The position numbers and the translations under genes were made by a program. This document shows, one piece after another, positions 1-7,372 of a DNA stretch of 8,687 nt; the stretch's first letter is position 1, and each line of letters starts with the position of its first letter. The stretch lies in the NCBI GenBank assembly GCA_964650885.1, contig CAZYXG010000065.1, positions 1-8,687 on the forward strand, read 5' to 3'. This stretch comes from JAPLFM01 sp964650885. Its GTDB lineage: Bacteria; Bacteroidota; Ignavibacteria; Kapaibacteriales; UBA2268. The notes under the pieces are model-generated. The model ran no database searches, was not told the origin of the DNA, and worked only from the letters and a program-made list of their open reading frames with translations.

Positions 1-1793
1 AGCATACCTTCTATCTTACTTATGTATGCTTCAAACTTATTGGCTAATTCTTCTTTAAGTTCTTTTTCTTTCAGTCTTTGGCCCACTTGGGTGTTGAGTT
101 GCTTTTCCAGTATCTCTATTTGGTCATAACGTACTTTTATTAGGGATTCTAATTCATTGATTTTAGTCTGCATATTTCCAATAGATTTATCTCTACTTTC
201 AATTTTGGTAGTCAAATTCGAAATATTATTTTGCAATAGTTTGATTTCCGAAAGATTCAAAGTGCCAGAGCTTTCTTTGCTTAGCAAAGTAAATTCTTCT
301 ATTTTGCGTTCTTTTTCCATAAGTGCCGAAACCAATTGCGTGTTTTTCAATTGGTAAAGCTCATTCAGTGCTTTATTTTCAGCTATCATGCTATCTTTAT
401 TCTGCACTAAATCAACAAGCATTTTCTTTTGATTTTCAAAGTCTTGTTTCGCAGAGTTTAAAGTATTTCGCAAATCTTCATTCTCAAGCACTAACTTTTC
501 GAAATCATCTTTTTTCATAGCTTCTGCCAAAGCAGATTCTAAGTTAGAAATTTCTTCCGTAAGCAATGCAATATCCAGCTTAGCTTCGTCGCTATCGTTT
601 GAATTATTAGCCGCCGCTTGTGAAGTTAATTTCAAGTCAGCATTTGCTCGTTCCAATTCGCCAAGTTCTTTTGATTTCACAATCAGGTTTTCTTCCAATC
701 TGCCAATTGTTTCTTTGAATTTATTTGCTTTGGTTTGCTCTTGCTCAATTTTATAGAGCATTTCCGATTGCTCTTTTTTGGCAAGTTGAAGCTTATGTTC
801 AAAATCTTTGATTTTATTAGTGAGTTGCTCCATAGAAGTTTGACTTGCTATTGCCACTGCTCCGAATTGCTTCACTTTCAAGTTAGCATCATCGGTAAGT
901 CTTTCTTTATTTTCAATCTCAAGCTTAGCTTTTGCCAATTCCGCTTCAAGCGATTCTATTCGCAGAAGGCTTGTGTTTACATAATCACTTTCAATATGTG
1001 CTATTTTCGCTTGTAGCTCAGCTTTTTCTTGTTGAAATTGTGCATTCTTATTGTTGAATGTACGAATTAACTCGGCTTGTTTTTCAAGTTCTTCTTTGTA
1101 GAAAGTCAGCTTTTCGTTATTGTTCTGCTGTTCGCCTGTATTGATTTTAGTTTCGTTAAGTTTTGCTTGTAGTGAATTTCTTTGGTTTGTTAGGTCACTA
1201 ACAGTTTCTTCCAAGTGCTGATTATTTTCAGCAAATACAGCCGCTCTTTTTTCAGTATCTTTCGATTGAAACACTCTATTCTGAAGCTCGGCTATGCTTT
1301 CCTTATGTTTCAAAATAGAATCGTCTTTTTCTATAAGTTCAAGTTTAAATCTATTCAGTTCTTTTTGCAAAAAACTATAATCACTTTGCGTAGTCTCTAA
1401 TTCTTTGAATTTGCTATTCAGCTCTGAATTAATTTCAGCATTCTTAGTTTCTAAATTCGATTTATAAGAGTCGAATTCCACAAGTAAATTGCCGTGCTTT
1501 TCTTGGTAATCTTTCGATGCAGCAAAATCAGAGCTTAGAGTTGTAAGTTCTAATCTTTGCTTAGCTATAATTTCTTCCAACGATTTTATCTTAGCTTCAA
1601 ATTCGGTCAGCTTTGATGCTTGCAAATCCATAGTATGGATATTGTCTTCCAAATTCTGAACAAGCTCATCAGATAAATTCTTAGTGGATAATAACACTTT
1701 CTCATAGCCATCTATTCTTTCTTTATATAGATTGGCTACTTTCCATAGACTATTTATAGCTGGAGCAAGTTTCTCTTCTCTAAGGTTCTGCAT
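1..1793 (-). CDS. Long coiled-coil protein downstream of pheT (partial, 3' end beyond window)
   Basis: I read an uninterrupted frame of 597 codons from ATG at 1793-1791 to the left edge, where it continues. A TAG stop lies in frame immediately upstream (1796-1794), so this ATG is the earliest possible start. There is no strong Shine-Dalgarno sequence, only a GGA in the A-rich leader. The translation is almost wholly heptad-like: rich in Glu, Lys, Leu, Asn, Gln and Ile, with a single proline (residue 11), a single tryptophan (residue 17) and no cysteine. No signal peptide, membrane segment or catalytic motif is visible, so a cytoplasmic structural or scaffold role is likely. The N-terminus begins MQNLREEKLAPAINSLW and may be a small separate segment before the rod. 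The gene follows pheT by 18 nt on the same strand and is probably co-transcribed. In Bacteroidota this slot often holds a short coiled-coil gene next to zapA, which suggests a division link by inference only. Coding is confident; function is unknown. Confidence 0.88.
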   Translation of the reverse strand, partial: MQNLREEKLAPAINSLWKVANLYKERIDGYEKVLLSTKNLSDELVQNLEDNIHTMDLQASKLTEFEAKIKSLEEIIAKQRLELTTLSSDFAASKDYQEKHGNLLVEFDSYKSNLETKNAEINSELNSKFKELETTQSDYSFLQKELNRFKLELIEKDDSILKHKESIAELQNRVFQSKDTEKRAAVFAENNQHLEETVSDLTNQRNSLQAKLNETKINTGEQQNNNEKLTFYKEELEKQAELIRTFNNKNAQFQQEKAELQAKIAHIESDYVNTSLLRIESLEAELAKAKLEIENKERLTDDANLKVKQFGAVAIASQTSMEQLTNKIKDFEHKLQLAKKEQSEMLYKIEQEQTKANKFKETIGRLEENLIVKSKELGELERANADLKLTSQAAANNSNDSDEAKLDIALLTEEISNLESALAEAMKKDDFEKLVLENEDLRNTLNSAKQDFENQKKMLVDLVQNKDSMIAENKALNELYQLKNTQLVSALMEKERKIEEFTLLSKESSGTLNLSEIKLLQNNISNLTTKIESRDKSIGNMQTKINELESLIKVRYDQIEILEKQLNTQVGQRLKEKELKEELANKFEAYISKIEGM

Positions 1794-1811
1794 CTATTTT
1801 TCCGATTAAAA

Positions 1812-4232
1812 TTACTTTCTTAACTGTGCTGAAAATTTGGTTTCAATTGCTTGAATTATTTTAGTTACTTCTGAGTCAATTTCTTCTGTTGTCAATGTTC
1901 TATCTTCCGCAGTGAATTTCATATTGAACGCAAGAGATTTCTTACCTAATTCAATATTCTTTCCTTTATAAACATCGAATACATCTACGTTTGAAAGGAG
2001 TTTCTGACCAGTTTGGGCTATTAATTTCTGTATTTCGATAGCATTAGTTTCATCATTTATCAAAAATGCCAAATCTCTCTCCACTTCTGGGAATTGCGAA
2101 AGTTTGCTATATTTCTTTTCTTTGGTTTTAATCAGAGCGAGCTGTTTTAAATCAATCACAGCTATGAAAACTTCTTGTTCAATTTCGTATTCTTTCAATA
2201 GCTTTTTCTCTATTGCACCAATACTTCCAATCACAACTTTCTTTGAAACAATATTTGCATAATCGGCAGCAAAGCCCTTAGCCACTTCGTCAATTGCAAA
2301 ATCAATTTTCTCAATTCTCAGTTCAGAAATCAAATCCATCACTTGCCCTTTCAAATTGTAGAAGTCATAGCTGCTGGCTTTATGTTGCCAGTTGCCTAGA
2401 GTTTTTCCAGTAATAGCTAAAGCCACTACTTCTCTTTCTTCTATTCCTTTAATGAAAGTTTCTTTTTCTGTTCTGTGGAATGTTTTACCGATTTCAATTA
2501 ATTGCAAATCACTATTGCCATAGCGAATGTTGTGAGCAATAGTTCTCAGCATAGATGGCAACATACTTGGCCGCATAATAGATAATTCTTCACCCAATGG
2601 ATTTTCAATTACAATTGGATTCTCATCGAAATAAGCAGCAGCCGATTTCGATATTTGGAACTGAGTATAAATTTGGTTGAAACCACGGGACACATAGAAA
2701 TCCAAAACATTGCGATTCAAATTTGATTCCGAATAAATAGCATTTTTCTCGGAATTTGCATTTAGCTGAATTGTAGAATTCACAGGAATTTTATCGTAGT
2801 GATAATATCTTGCAATATCCTCAATCAAATCCACAGAAAAAGTGCAGTCGTGGCGATGATACGGCACAGCCACTTCTATACTATTTGCAGTTTGGGCAAT
2901 TATTTCAAAATGTAAATTTTCTAAAATTGAAATCACTTGCTCTTTTGGAATTTCCAAACCAAGCAATCTTACTATTTCCGCAAAGCGTAATTCAATTTTA
3001 ATTTTTTCAATTTTATTTGGATATACATCAATAATGCCTTTTTCAATTACTCCTCCAGCCACTTCCTGAATTAAAGATGCAGCTCTATCGGCAGCATATT
3101 CAAGCAAACTAATGTCCACTCCACGCTCAAATCTATAAGCTGCATCGGAGCGAAGTGCTAATTTCTTTCCAGTTCTGCGAACAGAAGTTGGCTTAAAGAA
3201 TGCAGATTCTATAAGCACATTTTTGGTAGAATTAGTTATTTCGCTATGCAATCCACCCATAACTCCAGCAATTGCTGCTGGTTTTTCGCCATCGCATATC
3301 ATCAACATTTGTGAATCTAATAAACGTTCTTTGCTATCGAGTGTAGTGAATTTTTCGCCTTCGTTTGCGGTGCGAACAACTATTTCCGATTTTGCTAATG
3401 TATCCAAATCGAATGCGTGGAGAGGTTGCCCAATTTCCATTAGCACAAGATTAGTTATATCTACAATATTATTAATAGAGCGAAGCCCAATTTTAGTCAA
3501 TTTGCTTTTTAGCCAAGCAGGGGATTCATTAATTTCCACCCCACGAACTACTCTTGCCAAATATCTTGGACAAGCTTCAGAATCCTGAATAAAAATTTTC
3601 GCAGATTTATTTATATCACCACCAGTTTCATCAACTTTTACAGCCGATAAATTAGCTTTTGTTCCATAGTAGGCAGCAAGTTCTCTTGCAACTCCCCAAT
3701 GACTAAGGCAATCAGCTTTATTTGGAGTTAAACTAAGTTCAAAGATTATATCGTTCAAATCTAAGAAGTCGGCGAGTTTTATATTTGTGTTTGTTTCAGC
3801 AGGCAAAACCCAAATTCCGCTATGGTCTTCTTCTATTCCTAGTTCCGATTTGCTGCAAATCATTCCGTTGGATTCTACTCCACGAATTTTGCGAGCCGAA
3901 AGTTCAAAACCACCGTTTGGCACAATTGCACCAGAAAGTCCAAGAATTATCTTTTGTCCAGCGGCTACATTTGGGGCTCCGCACACTACAACTTGTCTTT
4001 GTTCGCCATAAACTACAGTGCAAAGAGAAAGTTTATCTGCATTTGGGTGTGGCTCTTTATGCTCAACATAAGCAGTAACGAATTTGTCGTATTGTTTTGC
4101 GTAATCAGTAATTTCGTCAACTTCGAAGCCCAACATAGTTAGTATATCTTCGAGTTCTTTGGGGTTAATTTCTTTGGGTAAAGTATCTTTTATGGCAGGG
4201 AATTCCCTTAGCCAATTCAAACTAATTTTCAT
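1812..4232 (-). CDS. pheT: Phenylalanine--tRNA ligase beta subunit
   Basis: This is the beta subunit of the cytoplasmic alpha2beta2 phenylalanyl-tRNA synthetase, which charges tRNA-Phe and edits mischarged Tyr-tRNA-Phe. At 806 residues it has the usual full bacterial length. The domains appear in the expected order. An N-terminal segment is followed by an EMAP/OB-type tRNA-binding domain (about 45-155, with HPNADKLSLC and VVCGAPNV). The B3/B4 editing region (about 215-395) contains VDITNLVLMEIGQPLHAFD, with the conserved HAFD. The B5 domain (about 408-485) contains DLIEDIARYYHYDKIP, whose acidic residues D468, E471 and D472 match the metal-binding positions of the family. A catalytic-like core (about 490-700) includes ENPLGEELSIMRPSMLPSML. 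The C-terminal anticodon-binding FDX-ACB domain (about 710-806) starts near SQFPEVERDLAF. The start is preceded by an A-rich leader without Shine-Dalgarno, and its conserved MKISLNWLRE N-terminus supports it. pheS is not adjacent; a divergent protease gene lies upstream. A coiled-coil gene follows after 18 nt. Confidence 0.98.
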   Translation of the reverse strand: MKISLNWLREFPAIKDTLPKEINPKELEDILTMLGFEVDEITDYAKQYDKFVTAYVEHKEPHPNADKLSLCTVVYGEQRQVVVCGAPNVAAGQKIILGLSGAIVPNGGFELSARKIRGVESNGMICSKSELGIEEDHSGIWVLPAETNTNIKLADFLDLNDIIFELSLTPNKADCLSHWGVARELAAYYGTKANLSAVKVDETGGDINKSAKIFIQDSEACPRYLARVVRGVEINESPAWLKSKLTKIGLRSINNIVDITNLVLMEIGQPLHAFDLDTLAKSEIVVRTANEGEKFTTLDSKERLLDSQMLMICDGEKPAAIAGVMGGLHSEITNSTKNVLIESAFFKPTSVRRTGKKLALRSDAAYRFERGVDISLLEYAADRAASLIQEVAGGVIEKGIIDVYPNKIEKIKIELRFAEIVRLLGLEIPKEQVISILENLHFEIIAQTANSIEVAVPYHRHDCTFSVDLIEDIARYYHYDKIPVNSTIQLNANSEKNAIYSESNLNRNVLDFYVSRGFNQIYTQFQISKSAAAYFDENPIVIENPLGEELSIMRPSMLPSMLRTIAHNIRYGNSDLQLIEIGKTFHRTEKETFIKGIEEREVVALAITGKTLGNWQHKASSYDFYNLKGQVMDLISELRIEKIDFAIDEVAKGFAADYANIVSKKVVIGSIGAIEKKLLKEYEIEQEVFIAVIDLKQLALIKTKEKKYSKLSQFPEVERDLAFLINDETNAIEIQKLIAQTGQKLLSNVDVFDVYKGKNIELGKKSLAFNMKFTAEDRTLTTEEIDSEVTKIIQAIETKFSAQLRK

Positions 4233-4351
4233 TTTGTATTTATATTTCTTTAAATTAACTTCGTAAATGACTGTAAATATAATATTTTATTCGTTTTATT
4301 TAATAAGAAATTATAAATATTTAGCTAAAATCACTAAATTCTTTTATACAA

Positions 4352-4383
4352 TTTGGTTATATAAAGAAGCAAAGTTAATTTTC
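4352..4383 (+). promoter_or_regulatory. Candidate Bacteroidota-type promoter for the S8 protease gene
   Basis: TTTG at 4352-4355 is followed after 20 nt by TAATTTTC at 4376-4383. This matches the TAnnTTTG -7 consensus except for the last base (C for G). A start site near 4390 would leave a short leader of about 25 nt, A-rich and without Shine-Dalgarno, before the ATG at 4415. Motif-based prediction; the region is AT-rich, so chance matches are possible. Confidence 0.4.
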
Positions 4384-4402
4384 GGAAAACAAAAACTACA
4401 AA
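4370..4402 (-). promoter_or_regulatory. Candidate Bacteroidota-type promoter for pheT
   Basis: Read on the minus strand, TTTG (4402-4399) is followed after 21 nt by TAACTTTG (4377-4370), a perfect match to the TAnnTTTG -7 consensus of the Bacteroidota primary sigma factor. Transcription would start near 4363, giving an AT-rich leader of about 130 nt before the pheT ATG. The -7 box shares bases with the plus-strand candidate for the protease. Prediction from motif and spacing only. Confidence 0.45.
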
Positions 4403-4414
4403 AACTAAGAAACT

Positions 4415-7267
4415 ATGAATAAGTCAATCTCAATTTTACTTTTGTTAATTAGCAGCATTGCAGCAAATGCTCAAGAATTATTCCCGCTTTCTAGCCCAAA
4501 AAGCCCAAAAATGTTAGCTGGCGAAATCTACGTTCAGTTCAAACTTGGTACATATTCCAAAGATTTAGCGGCAATTTCGCTTGGTGCAAGCTACAAAGTT
4601 AAAAATTCGTTGTTAGCCCGTGAGCAATCCGAAACATATAGAACCAATAAAGCTAAAAATAATGATTTGCAAGCAAGTTCAGAATTATTAGCTGCTGAAG
4701 AACCACTTCTGCGTACTTTCGTAGTAGAATTTGATAAAACATTGAATCCAGAAAAAGTAGCATTCCACTTAATGCGAAAAAATCCAAACGTTGAATATGC
4801 CGAAGCTCATTATGTTGATGAATTACAAAGAGTTGATGATAGTAATTTTGATGTTTTGTTTTCAGATAAAGACGATAGCAAAATCTTGACTACATTTACT
4901 CCAAACGACCCAAGCGTGGCAGCACAAAAAATGTTAAAGCAAATCAATGCCTATGAAGCTTGGTTTATCGAAAAAGGAAATCCAAATGTTGTGATAGGAA
5001 TTAGCGATGAAGGACTTAACCAAAATCACCCAGACTTAGCCCCAAATTTATACATAAACACGAAAGACCCAGTCAATGGAAAAGATGATGATGGCGATGG
5101 CTACATAGATAATTTTAACGGCTATAATTTTAACCCAGTAAACAATAACGACTGGAACAATACAGTAAATAATCACTCCCACGGAACTGAAGTGGGCGGA
5201 ATAGCAGGAGCAGCTTTCAATAATGGAATAGGTATAGCTGGCGTGGGCGGTTTGTGTAAAATATTTCCTTTTAAAGTATCTCCAAAAAATTCATCAGTAG
5301 TTACAAATGGCTACGAATCAATGATAGCAGCAGCTAATATGGGTTTTGTGAAAATTCTAAATTGTAGTTGGGGCAATGTTTCAAATCCGAACTTTTCGCC
5401 AATCAGACAAAACGCTGTGACTTATGCTGTTGCAAAAGATGTTGCAATAATAGGTGTATCAGGAAATCAAGAAATATCTACTGGCCCTGCTAAATACAGA
5501 AGCTCAATGCCGGGATTTTATTTTGGAGTTTTGGGAGTTGGCGAAGTTGATTCCGAAGATTTTATCACAGACAATTCTGGACTTGGAGAGGCATGTAAGA
5601 TAATGGCACCAGGTTATGGCAACTTTACAACTTCTGGCAATGGATATACTGACGTTAATTTCGGTACTTCCTATGCAGCACCAGTTGTATCTGGAGCTAT
5701 GGGATTGGTTCGCTCTAAATATCCAAATTTAAAAGCTATGCAAGCAATTAGCTTTCTAAGACAATGCACTGACAATATTGCCAGTGTGAATGGAAATGAA
5801 GGCAATAAAATGCCTGGAAGAATCAATATGCTTAAAGCGGTAACAATTGACCCAATGTCTATTCCTGGTTTTGCTTTGATAGACCAACGCAAAACAGATC
5901 TGAACTCCTCGGTTGAGAAAATATCATTCAATATTGGTGATGTATTCAATTTGAATTTGAAATTGAAAAATTATTTAGGAAAAGCAGATGCTTTGGTTTT
6001 TAATGTGTCAACTGTTTATAACAATAACAATAGCGATATTTCATTCACAAAGTCTAGTTTCGATTTCGATAACGTGAAAACCAATGATGAGATAACACTT
6101 CCTTTAGAAATAAAACTTAGCAATTTCAATATTAATAAGATGTTACTTCGCATTGATATTCTTGGAAATAACAACTATAAAGATGTACTTTTTGTAGATT
6201 TCTATGCTTTCCCAGAGGTGATTACTTACCAGAACGATGCAATTCAATTTTCTGTGGGCTTACGTGGAACTTTTGGCTATAACTCAAATAAATATTCAAG
6301 ACAGGGCTATGGTTTCAATTTGCTTGGATATGGAGACGCTCTATATAATGGGGGATTATTAATGATTGCCGATAGTAATAGTATATTGTCTGCAAACGAT
6401 GGATTTGGATTAGATGGAAGTGATTTTGGCTATGGACCCAACACATTTAGCAAAAGCACAAAATATATAGAAATAGTAGGAAACTTCACAAATGCTAGAA
6501 ATGTATTGATTAGCAAAAGAGTGGATTTACCCAAAGGCAATGAAAATTATACAAAGTTAATTATAAGAGCCACAAATGAATCTCAACAAATAATAAACAA
6601 CTTAACCATTGGTTATAAATTAGATTGGGATATTGCTTATAAAGACGAAGGATACATCCTCAATTTAGGCACTTTGCTGGATTCTGATTTGCCCGATTTG
6701 CTAAAAAGAAGCTACCGAGGTGGGAATATATTCAAAAATAAAGATGAAGCTGTTGCATTTGGTGCTGCCATTACAAGCGATGACACCACTGGGATTGCTC
6801 AAATAGCTAATCTTAATTCAAGTATTGGTATGTCCAATTCTAATATTCTTAGGGCATTGAATTCTGGCAAAACTTGGTTGCTGAATTCCACCACAGATAT
6901 TTACGGAATTGTAGGAATGAAATTCCCTGGGATTTTAGCACCAAATGATTCCAAGGAATGCACTATCTGTATAGCAGGTGGTAACAACGCTGATGAATAT
7001 AAAGCTGCAATCAGGAAATGTTTAGAAACCCTAACATCTGTTGCCACTACGCAAATCACAAACACAATAAATATTGCTGATTTGGGAGATGTAATTATCA
7101 TTAAAACGGAAGCTGAAGATAGTTTTAAATTATTCAATATACTTGGCTCTCAACTCGGCAATTGGAACAATACAAACCAAATAATGATAAACAAATCACA
7201 GTTTGCAAATGGTGTTTATTTCATTAGCACCCAAAATAGCTCGAAGAAATTTGTAATTGGGGAGTAA
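4415..7267 (+). CDS. Secreted subtilisin-family (S8) serine protease with T9SS C-terminal sorting domain
   Basis: This 950-residue protein should be an exported peptidase. A Sec signal peptide is clear (MNKS, hydrophobic ILLLLISSIAA, likely cleavage after ANA near residue 19). Residues about 30-137 look like a subtilase propeptide, ending in NPNVEYAEAHYV. The S8 domain spans about 170-475 with a complete triad: D198 (GISDEGLNQNHPDL), H256 (HSHGTEVGG) and S419 (GTSYAAPVVSG), plus oxyanion N351 (GVSGNQ). An Asp-rich loop (NGKDDDGDGYIDNFNGY, 221-237) is probably Ca2+-binding. About 400 residues of unassigned, probably beta-rich sequence follow. The last ~75 residues resemble a type A T9SS sorting domain (FKLFNILGSQLGNW ... 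ANGVYFIS ... KKFVIGE), so the enzyme should cross the outer membrane by type IX secretion and be released or surface-anchored. A 9-bp tandem repeat (4493-4510) encodes SPKSPK just after the signal peptide. The gene is divergent from pheT. The substrate is unknown. Confidence 0.95.
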   Translation: MNKSISILLLLISSIAANAQELFPLSSPKSPKMLAGEIYVQFKLGTYSKDLAAISLGASYKVKNSLLAREQSETYRTNKAKNNDLQASSELLAAEEPLLRTFVVEFDKTLNPEKVAFHLMRKNPNVEYAEAHYVDELQRVDDSNFDVLFSDKDDSKILTTFTPNDPSVAAQKMLKQINAYEAWFIEKGNPNVVIGISDEGLNQNHPDLAPNLYINTKDPVNGKDDDGDGYIDNFNGYNFNPVNNNDWNNTVNNHSHGTEVGGIAGAAFNNGIGIAGVGGLCKIFPFKVSPKNSSVVTNGYESMIAAANMGFVKILNCSWGNVSNPNFSPIRQNAVTYAVAKDVAIIGVSGNQEISTGPAKYRSSMPGFYFGVLGVGEVDSEDFITDNSGLGEACKIMAPGYGNFTTSGNGYTDVNFGTSYAAPVVSGAMGLVRSKYPNLKAMQAISFLRQCTDNIASVNGNEGNKMPGRINMLKAVTIDPMSIPGFALIDQRKTDLNSSVEKISFNIGDVFNLNLKLKNYLGKADALVFNVSTVYNNNNSDISFTKSSFDFDNVKTNDEITLPLEIKLSNFNINKMLLRIDILGNNNYKDVLFVDFYAFPEVITYQNDAIQFSVGLRGTFGYNSNKYSRQGYGFNLLGYGDALYNGGLLMIADSNSILSANDGFGLDGSDFGYGPNTFSKSTKYIEIVGNFTNARNVLISKRVDLPKGNENYTKLIIRATNESQQIINNLTIGYKLDWDIAYKDEGYILNLGTLLDSDLPDLLKRSYRGGNIFKNKDEAVAFGAAITSDDTTGIAQIANLNSSIGMSNSNILRALNSGKTWLLNSTTDIYGIVGMKFPGILAPNDSKECTICIAGGNNADEYKAAIRKCLETLTSVATTQITNTINIADLGDVIIIKTEAEDSFKLFNILGSQLGNWNNTNQIMINKSQFANGVYFISTQNSSKKFVIGE

Positions 7268-7301
7268 TTACAAAAAAAATTAACTCATTCTTCATTCAAA
7301 C

Positions 7302-7340
7302 AAATGCAATAGTTTCAAAATTATTTCATAATTTGCATTT
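7302..7340. repeat. 8-bp inverted repeat in the protease-sucC intergenic region
   Basis: AAATGCAA (7302-7309) and TTGCATTT (7333-7340) are perfect inverted copies 23 nt apart, centred about 50 nt upstream of the sucC ATG. No T-run follows the right arm and the stem is AT-rich, so it is a poor terminator. It could be a regulator-binding site or chance in AT-rich DNA. This 105-nt gap holds no other clear signal. Confidence 0.3.
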
Positions 7341-7372
7341 CTAAAGTTGGAAATAACTAAAAAGAGTTTAAG

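Noticed and set aside
157..1400. Several plus-strand open frames of 60-95 codons
   Set aside because: They lie opposite the continuous 597-codon minus-strand frame, have Phe/Leu/Ser-rich compositions expected from the antisense of Glu/Lys-rich coiled coil, and show no recognisable motif.
1..1793. Assignment of the coiled-coil protein to SMC, RecN or a similar ATPase
   Set aside because: No Walker A or other nucleotide-binding motif is present in the visible 597 residues, and the N-terminus does not resemble an SMC head.
2810..4142. Plus-strand frames of 60-121 codons inside pheT
   Set aside because: pheT matches its family end to end; these are antisense shadows without any family resemblance.
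4233..4363. Phe-rich leader peptide attenuator or T-box upstream of pheT, as in some other bacteria
   Set aside because: The minus-strand leader has no ATG, no run of Phe codons in a short frame, and no GC-rich stem followed by a T-run.
4493..4510. Two tandem copies of AGCCCAAAA as a functional repeat
   Set aside because: It is a single in-frame 9-bp duplication coding SPKSPK in a low-complexity stretch after the signal peptide; nothing suggests more than replication slippage.
7313..7349. TTTG / TAnnTTTG promoter for sucC
   Set aside because: TAATTTG (7329-7335) has one spacer base too few and TAAAGTTG (7342-7349) has a mismatch; neither has a TTTG box about 20 nt upstream, so I could not support a specific promoter call.
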